Source: Hymenobacter sp. BT18 (GTDB taxonomy: Bacteria; Bacteroidota; Bacteroidia; Cytophagales; Hymenobacteraceae). From it: a DNA stretch of 64,000 nt. A program made the position numbers and the translations under genes. Of this stretch, positions 58,964 through 64,000 are shown one piece after another. The stretch covers positions 2,334,001 to 2,398,000 of the forward strand of contig NZ_CP050954.1 of the NCBI RefSeq assembly GCF_012273015.1, written 5' to 3'. Under the pieces are notes generated by a model. The model did no database searches, had not been told where the DNA came from, and saw only the letters and a list, made by a program, of their open reading frames with translations. The first letter of the stretch is position 1; the number at the start of each line of letters is the position of its first letter.

Positions 58964-59255
58964 ACCACGGATTCGCGCGGATTTTTCGGATTGAACGGAT
59001 TTTGTAGTCGGCGCGGATGTTAGGCTCGCATAGTTGATTTGTCCTGCTCATCATCTGTCATCCGGAGCAAAGCGAAGGACCTTCTCCCGTTGCAGCAAGT
59101 CGTGCGGGCGCGAGAAGGTCCTTCGCTTTGCTCCGGATGACAGTGCTATAAACCAAAAAGCCTCGCAGTGTGCGAGGCTTTTTGGTTTGTTGATCGGCCG
59201 ATTGCGCCGTCCACAAAATCCGGGCAATCCGAAAAATCCGCGCGAATCCGTGGTT
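58963..59255. repeat. Nested palindromic element filling the spacer
   Basis: Outer arms 58963-59005 and 59213-59255 (43 nt, about 41 matches) surround an inner perfect 32-bp inverted repeat (59055-59086 with 59112-59143, loop 25 nt) and an 18-bp terminator hairpin (59150-59167 with 59171-59188). The outer arm reads ACCACGGATTCGCGCGGATT; the inner reads GTCATCCGGAGCAAAGCGAA. The element occupies nearly the whole 298-nt convergent spacer. Confidence 0.92.
59150..59188. terminator. 18-bp hairpin inside the nested element
   Basis: AAACCAAAAAGCCTCGCA and its complement form a perfect 18-bp stem with a GTG loop. A/T runs on both sides make it a bidirectional terminator between the convergent GGGPS and AraC genes. 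Confidence 0.88.
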
Positions 59256-59261
59256 TTGGTG

Positions 59262-60188
59262 CTAGATGTTCATGGCCGACTCGCGGCGGCGCATTTTACC
59301 CGCCGGAATACCAAACATCATTTTAAAGCGGCGGCAGAAATAGGCGGTGTCTTTGTAGCCCACTTCTTTGCCGATGTCGCGGATGCTTTTCTTGGTGGTG
59401 CGCAGCAGGAATACGGCGCGCTCCATGCGCTGGTACTCGATGTAGTCCTGGGGGTTGATACCCGTGAGCATCTTGAAGTACTGTCCTACATAGTCTTCCG
59501 ACACGTTGGCTACGCCAGAAAGCACTTTGTTCGACAGGTCGCCGCCCAGGTTCTCCTTGATGTAGTTAAACAGATCGATGAGGCGCGGGTCCTTGAAGTA
59601 GGTGCTGTTGGTAGCTAGCTGCTCCACAAACATCTTGTTTTTCAAGATGTAGCGCACAATTTCCACCACAATGTTCTCGGTGTAAATCGTGATGAGCCGC
59701 TCCCGGCCGGGCAGCTCCTGCAGGCTTTCTTCCACTACCTTGATGACCAGATTCGCCAGCTTGGAGTTGCCGGTAATCAGGAAAGCCGGCACGTCCAGGG
59801 AGGCAAAGAAGTTGACCGAGTCAAACACTTTGGCCTCAAAGCTTACGAAAGAGTGGCTTTCCTCGGCGTCGCCAATCAGGTCCAGGTCGGAGTTGGAATG
59901 GAAAAACTTATCCTTGTTGCTGATCAGGTCGTCGTTGGTAATCACCTTACCAGCGGCGTCCCCATACGTCACTTTCGTAGCCCGGCCACCGGGGATAAAG
60001 AGCATTTCGCCTTCTTCCACCAGTTGCTGCTCATCGTCGCCAAAGGAGATGCGGCCTTTGTGCAGCAGAATCAGGTTGTTACCGACATCGTAAGAATTGC
60101 GCACGGTGAAAGGCTGCTGGAGTACCAGGTTTTTTGCCTTGATATAGCGGACACCGAGCGACTCAATCACTTTATTGTAATCTTCCAT
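59262..60188 (-). CDS. AraC-family transcriptional regulator
   Basis: A 308-aa regulator. The N-terminal part contains a cupin-like sensor domain (NLILLHKGRISFGDDEQQLVEEGEMLFIPGGRATKV). The C-terminal 110 residues carry two HTH units (LSNKVLSGVANVSEDYVGQYFKMLTGINPQDYIEYQRMERA and IRDIGKEVGYKDTAYFCRRFKMMFGIPAGK). The ligand is unknown. It is well conserved in Hymenobacter. It is convergent with GGGPS and about 1.3 kb beyond the start of the acyl-CoA dehydrogenase, both on the minus strand, so it could regulate fatty-acid genes (guess). Confidence 0.9.
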   Translation of the reverse strand: MEDYNKVIESLGVRYIKAKNLVLQQPFTVRNSYDVGNNLILLHKGRISFGDDEQQLVEEGEMLFIPGGRATKVTYGDAAGKVITNDDLISNKDKFFHSNSDLDLIGDAEESHSFVSFEAKVFDSVNFFASLDVPAFLITGNSKLANLVIKVVEESLQELPGRERLITIYTENIVVEIVRYILKNKMFVEQLATNSTYFKDPRLIDLFNYIKENLGGDLSNKVLSGVANVSEDYVGQYFKMLTGINPQDYIEYQRMERAVFLLRTTKKSIRDIGKEVGYKDTAYFCRRFKMMFGIPAGKMRRRESAMNI

Positions 60189-60345
60189 AAACCTCTAAAG
60201 GGTTGGGTGGCTTGTAGGGAAACGGGCAATAGGGGCCCGGATGTATACAATACAAAACAAGATATAAAAATTCACAAAAACTAAACCCAGCCAAAAAAAT
60301 GACTGGGTTTAGTGCAATGAATCTGACTTTTAGGCAATTCGAGCC

Positions 60346-61485
60346 TTATTTCAGGATTTCCCGCGAGATTACAATTTTTTGAATCTCCGAAGTACCCTCG
60401 TAAATCTGGGTGATTTTTGCGTCGCGCATCATGCGTTCTACGTGGTACTCCTTCACAAAACCGTAACCACCGTGGACCTGAACGGCCTCAACAGCAGTGT
60501 CCATGGCAACTTTGGAAGCAAACAGCTTGGCCATGGCGCCCGATTTGGCGTAGTCCTGGTGCGCGTCCTTGTCGTGGGCGGCTTGCAGGCAGAGCAAACG
60601 GGCAGCATCAATGTTGGTAGCCATATCGGCCAGCTTAAACTGAATGGCCTGGTGCTGGGCAATGGGCACGCCGAACGCCTTGCGCTCCTTCGAGTACTTC
60701 ACCGACAGCTCGTAGGCCCCAGAGGCAATGCCCAGCGCCTGCGCCGCAATACCAATGCGGCCACCGGCCAGCACCTGCATGGCGAACTTGAAGCCGAAGC
60801 CGTCTTCGCCAATGCGGTTTTCCTTGGGCACTTTCACGTCGTTGAACATGAGCGAGCAGGTGTCGGAGCCCCGGATGCCCAGCTTGTTTTCCTTAGGCCC
60901 CGTCTGGAAGCCTTCCATGCCCTTTTCTACGATAAGCACGTTGATGCCGCGGTGCTTCAGCTCGGGGTTGGTTTGGGCAATAACCAAGTAAACCGAGGCC
61001 GTGGTGCCGTTAGTAATCCAGTTCTTGGTGCCGTTCAGCAAGTAGTAGTCGCCTTTATCTTCGGCGGTGGTGCGCTGGCTGGTAGCGTCGGAGCCGGCCT
61101 CGGGCTCCGACAGGGCAAAGGCCCCAATTATTTCACCGGTGGTCAGCTTGGTCAGGTATTTCTGCTTTTGCTCTTCGGTGCCATACTGTTCCAGGCCCCA
61201 GCACACCAGCGAGTTATTCACCGACATGATAACCGAGCAGGAAGCATCAACCTTGGAAATTTCTTCCATGGCCAGCACGTAGCTTACCGTGTCCATGCCG
61301 CCGCCGCCGTATTCGGGGCTCACCATCATGCCCATGAAACCTAGCTCGCCCATTTTCTTTACCTGCTCGGCAGGAAACTTCTGGTGCTCGTCGCGTTCGA
61401 TAACGCCGGCCCACAGTTCGTTCTGGGCAAATTCGCGGGCTGCGGCCTGTACGGCCAATTGTTCTTCGGTGAGCTGAAAATTCAT
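60346..61485 (-). CDS. Acyl-CoA dehydrogenase
   Basis: A 379-aa FAD enzyme for the first step of beta-oxidation. ATG 61485 (MNFQLTEEQLAVQAAAREFAQNEL). Signatures: MVSPEYGGGGMDTVSYVLAMEEISK, AFALSEPEAGSDA, GTKNWITNG and the C-terminal VEAVQVHGGYGFVKEYHVERMMRDAKITQIYEGTSEIQ, whose catalytic Glu is in YEGTSE. Likely specificity short- or medium-chain acyl-CoA. It teams functionally with the thiolase at 44 kb. A TAATTTTG box on the minus strand (61574-61567) may be its promoter. Confidence 0.95.
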   Translation of the reverse strand: MNFQLTEEQLAVQAAAREFAQNELWAGVIERDEHQKFPAEQVKKMGELGFMGMMVSPEYGGGGMDTVSYVLAMEEISKVDASCSVIMSVNNSLVCWGLEQYGTEEQKQKYLTKLTTGEIIGAFALSEPEAGSDATSQRTTAEDKGDYYLLNGTKNWITNGTTASVYLVIAQTNPELKHRGINVLIVEKGMEGFQTGPKENKLGIRGSDTCSLMFNDVKVPKENRIGEDGFGFKFAMQVLAGGRIGIAAQALGIASGAYELSVKYSKERKAFGVPIAQHQAIQFKLADMATNIDAARLLCLQAAHDKDAHQDYAKSGAMAKLFASKVAMDTAVEAVQVHGGYGFVKEYHVERMMRDAKITQIYEGTSEIQKIVISREILK

Positions 61486-61687
61486 TCTGATGGGTACTTG
61501 GGTGGGAATTGGAAAAAGCAAAAGGGTGGTTTGAAAGCTCAACTGGAAAGCCGCGCTATCTGCAATCAAAATTACGCCAAAGTTGCAGATTGCGCAGGCA
61601 CCGTCGAATTTTTAGGTTACAGGCGCGCTTGGCCGGCCCGTGCACTTCTAGCGCGTGAAAAGCTGCCCTGGCCGACAGCATAAACAC

Positions 61688-61724
61688 AAAAACGGCCGCC
61701 CCGTTGTTTTGGGACGGCCGTTTT
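61688..61724 (-). terminator. Terminator of the zinc peptidase gene
   Basis: AAAACGGCCG and CGGCCGTTTT with inner CCC/GGG form a stem with flanking A/T runs, 26 nt beyond the minus-strand stop codon of the peptidase. Confidence 0.85.
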
Positions 61725-61749
61725 CTCTGTCTTATTTTTCTAGTACCAT

Positions 61750-62445
61750 CTAGCGCCGGTCGCGGCTACCCATGAAGATGCTCACGTAGTAGAGCAGTGT
61801 GGCCAGGGAGCTGAGCGCCGCCACCACGTACGTCATGGCCGCCCACCAGAGGGCATCCTTAGCCATGGCGTGCTCCTGCGTGGTAACGATGCCCCGCTTG
61901 TCGATCCAGGCCAGGGCGCGCTTGGAGGCGTCAAACTCCACGGGCAAGGTAACGAAGGCGAACAGCGTAGTGAGCGAGAACAGCACAATGCCCACGCCTA
62001 GCGGTATGGGTGTGGTGCGCAGCAGCAGGACGCCCGCCAGCAGTACCAGGGGCATAAACTTGGATACGGCGCTGAGGGTGGGCACCATAGCCGAGCGGAA
62101 CTGCAGGGCGCTGTAGGCCGTGGCGTGCTGCACGGCGTGGCCACACTCGTGAGCCGCTACGGCGGCGGCGGCGGCACTACGCGCCGCGTACACTTCCTCG
62201 CTCAGGTTTACGGTTTTATCGGCGGGGTTATAGTGGTCGGTCAGGCGACCCTCCGTGCTGATAACCCGCACGTCGGTGATGCCATGATCGGCCAGCATCA
62301 GCTCGGCAATCTGCTTGCCCGAGAGGCCCGACTGCAGGCCGATCTGCGAGTACTGGCTGAACTTGCTGCGCAAGCGCCACTGAATGATCATGCCGGCGAC
62401 GGCAGCCAGGATGAGGATAAGGTAGATGGGACCGGTGGAGTACAT
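61750..62445 (-). CDS. YugP-family zinc metallopeptidase
   Basis: A 231-aa membrane protein with N-terminal helix (YLILILAAVAGMIIQW), active-site HECGH at residues 99-103 (AAHECGHAVQHATAYSAL), and two later helices (VPTLSAVSKFMPLVLLAGVLL, LGVGIVLFSLTTLFAF) plus a C-terminal one. The family (PF04298) is of unknown physiological role, presumably membrane proteolysis. It stands alone, with its own terminator. Confidence 0.92.
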   Translation of the reverse strand: MYSTGPIYLILILAAVAGMIIQWRLRSKFSQYSQIGLQSGLSGKQIAELMLADHGITDVRVISTEGRLTDHYNPADKTVNLSEEVYAARSAAAAAVAAHECGHAVQHATAYSALQFRSAMVPTLSAVSKFMPLVLLAGVLLLRTTPIPLGVGIVLFSLTTLFAFVTLPVEFDASKRALAWIDKRGIVTTQEHAMAKDALWWAAMTYVVAALSSLATLLYYVSIFMGSRDRR

Positions 62446-62519
62446 GGTTCAGAAAAGAAGAAAGTGAACGGGCCTGAACCAAAGTTGCCTCGTGCCGGTG
62501 TGCAAGGCAGATCTTCAGC

Positions 62520-63005
62520 TCAGCTACCCAGCTGACGGATTCGCTCGACGATACGCGTAGTGCTGTAGCCCGCTACGAGCGGCACGGTGAGTACCTGCCC
62601 GCCATTCGCTAACACCACCTCGTGGCCCACAATTCCACTGATAGCGTAGTCGTCGCCTTTTACCAGGATATCGGGCAAAACGGTTTCAATCAGGGACAGC
62701 GGGGTTTGCTCGTCAAACAACACCACGGCATCCACAAACAAAAGCGACGCCAGAATGCGCGCCCGTGACATTTCGTCCTGCAAAGGGCGCCCCGGTTTCA
62801 GGCAGCTCACGGAGGCATCCGTATTCAGCCCCACCACCAGCCGGTCGCCTAGGTGGCGGGCCTTTTCCAGGTAATCGACGTGGCCCAGGTGGAGCAGGTC
62901 GAAACAGCCGTTGGTGAACACGACTTGCTGCCCCTGGGCTTTCCAGTCGGCTACTACGGCCGGCAGTGCTGCGCGGCTCAAAATCTTATCTTGGCTCCAC
63001 ATCAT
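62520..63005 (-). CDS. rfaE2: Heptose-1-phosphate adenylyltransferase-type nucleotidyltransferase
   Basis: A 161-aa cytidylyltransferase-fold protein. Motif FTNGCFDLLHLGHVDYLEKAR contains the HxGH nucleotide-binding motif (residues 39-42). RLVVGLNTDASVSCLK and GYSTTRIVERIR (ISTSxxxxRI type) complete the RfaE C-terminal-domain pattern. It would make ADP-heptose from heptose-1-phosphate for LPS core; the kinase domain would be encoded elsewhere. Start ATG 63005 (MMWSQD); an alternative ATG is 9 nt upstream. The long open frame further upstream is antisense to the flippase gene and is not part of it. Confidence 0.85.
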   Translation of the reverse strand: MMWSQDKILSRAALPAVVADWKAQGQQVVFTNGCFDLLHLGHVDYLEKARHLGDRLVVGLNTDASVSCLKPGRPLQDEMSRARILASLLFVDAVVLFDEQTPLSLIETVLPDILVKGDDYAISGIVGHEVVLANGGQVLTVPLVAGYSTTRIVERIRQLGS

Positions 63006-63085
63006 AGCTGGCATTGGTAGCTGACCGTCCCGGGCGGCTGACGGAATGTCGGTAAAAATGATGGCAATTGTACTGGCACTCGTCT

Positions 63086-64000
63086 TTACGCATTGGCTAC
63101 GGCCTGACCCGTGCGGCCCGATTTGACCATGCTGGCAACAAAGCTGATGCCGCCCATCAGCACCACCAGCAGCGTTTGGGAGCCGTGCACTACCAGCGCG
63201 TAGGCAATGCCGGCTTCTTTGCTGATGCCATACACCAACAGGGTACTCTGCACCATCAGGTGAAATGCCCCGATGCCGCCCTGCACTGGCATAGCCATGC
63301 CAATAGCCCCAAACGTGAGAACCGCCAAGCCAGCCGCTACGCCCAGCTGGGAAGTACCGGGGAAGGCAAAGAAAGCCAGGTAATCCATCAGGTAGTACAC
63401 CAGCCAGGTGAACAACGTATGAGCCAAAAACAGCCATTTGTTTTCCAGCTTCCGGATACTGAAGATACCTTCCAGCAGCCCGCGCACGAAACGCTCCAGC
63501 TTGTTGAATAAAGCCAGCTTGCGCAGGCGTTCCAAGTTGCGGTAAAGCAGGTAAAGCGTAATGAGCCCGATGAGCAGCAGCAGCCCGCCAGCTACCAGCA
63601 GCGTTTGTTGACTGCGGGCCATAGAATCGTACTTATCCGAGTAGAGACTAAGCACAAAGGACCAGAACCGGTTGAAGTCTACCAGCACCGTGGCCCCAAT
63701 CAGCCCCAGCAGAACCACTACATCTATCACGCGCTCCGTGATGACGGAGCCCAGGGCCACCTGCACGGGTACGCCGCTGGTGCGCCGCAGCACCGAGCAC
63801 CGAATAACCTCGCCCATACGCGGCAAGACCATATTGGCCAGGTAGCCTACCATCATGGCGTGGTATACGTCCCAGTAGCTGGCAGTTTGCCTAGTGTTGG
63901 TGGCGTCGAGCTGCATTTTCCAGCGGTAGGCCCGGCTAAAATAGCCCAGCGCCGACAGTACCATGGTCACGCTCAGCCAGAAGTAGTTGGCCTCGCGCAT
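63086..64000 (-). CDS. LPG synthase-TM/UPF0104 flippase-like membrane protein (partial)
   Basis: At least 304 aa with about 8 hydrophobic helices. Segments VYHAMMVGYLANMVLPRMGEVIRCSVL and SVITERVIDVVVLLGLIGA, and the late FGAIGMAMPVQGGIGAFHLMVQSTLLVYGI, are the lysylphosphatidylglycerol synthase TM-region family (AglD/YbhN type). The frame reaches the window edge. The visible first residues REANYFWLSVTMVL are normally preceded by an N-terminal helix of about 35-45 residues, so the true start lies outside. It sits 81 nt upstream of the RfaE2 gene on the same strand, suggesting envelope glycolipid work. Confidence 0.88.
   Translation of the reverse strand: MREANYFWLSVTMVLSALGYFSRAYRWKMQLDATNTRQTASYWDVYHAMMVGYLANMVLPRMGEVIRCSVLRRTSGVPVQVALGSVITERVIDVVVLLGLIGATVLVDFNRFWSFVLSLYSDKYDSMARSQQTLLVAGGLLLLIGLITLYLLYRNLERLRKLALFNKLERFVRGLLEGIFSIRKLENKWLFLAHTLFTWLVYYLMDYLAFFAFPGTSQLGVAAGLAVLTFGAIGMAMPVQGGIGAFHLMVQSTLLVYGISKEAGIAYALVVHGSQTLLVVLMGGISFVASMVKSGRTGQAVANA

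Overview
The window looks like a chromosome segment of a GC-rich Bacteroidota bacterium of the Hymenobacter/Cytophagales type. The evidence is a SusC/SusD pair, a hybrid two-component sensor, type IX secretion C-terminal domains, TAnnTTTG-type -7 promoter boxes, DUF4293 and DUF4476 proteins, and a leuDH-nusB-ytxH-DUF1573-yajC-ybbR-coaE gene cluster. There is no phage, plasmid, rRNA or CRISPR signal. Four tRNA genes are present: Val, two Pro and Phe.

Layout. 0-6.4 kb: a Glu/Leu-type dehydrogenase, an MscS channel, a TerB-like Gly-rich protein, tRNA-Val, a STAS/SEC14-like protein, a three-PAS protein without an output domain, and a small protein that reads as a CZB domain without its zinc ligands. 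6.7-26.5 kb: a one-strand polysaccharide utilisation locus (PUL) with a hybrid sensor, a motif-degenerate PfkB kinase homologue, SusC, SusD, three GH30 enzymes, a GH5 enzyme with a ricin-type lectin domain, a T9SS-sorted beta-rich protein, a carboxylesterase and an MFS sugar importer. The order SusC-SusD-GH30-accessory protein suggests a beta-glucan target, possibly fungal beta-1,6-glucan (inference). 26.6-29.5 kb: a GT-C membrane glycosyltransferase and a GNAT protein. 29.5-36.3 kb: the housekeeping minus-strand cluster, with an isocitrate-dehydrogenase-like gene set inside it. 36.6-45.4 kb: two ABC exporter half-transporters (probably one heterodimer), a DadA-like oxidase, two tRNA-Pro genes, truA and a thiolase. 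45.5-52.5 kb: envelope proteins (DUF4293, DUF4476, a PorE-like OmpA lipoprotein) and an Fe-S oxidoreductase pair. 52.7-64 kb: tRNA-Phe, a desaturase, a FAD-Rieske oxidoreductase, a DnaJ-TPR membrane protein, a holin-like/GGGP-synthase operon, an AraC regulator, an acyl-CoA dehydrogenase, a zinc peptidase, a RfaE2-type nucleotidyltransferase and a truncated flippase-like membrane protein at the edge.

The most unusual structure is a set of long intergenic palindromes: at least nine spacers carry inverted repeats with arms of 8 to 43 nt, often built from short repeated words. Two of them, at 31.5 and 38.4 kb, share a conserved core in opposite orientation. One at 59 kb nests an outer 43-nt inverted repeat around a perfect 32-nt inverted repeat and a terminator hairpin. 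Other points of interest are the degenerate kinase homologue in the PUL, the zinc-ligand-less CZB protein beside an output-less PAS protein, the tandem GH30 paralogues with near-identical DNA blocks, and the ABC heterodimer split over two loci.
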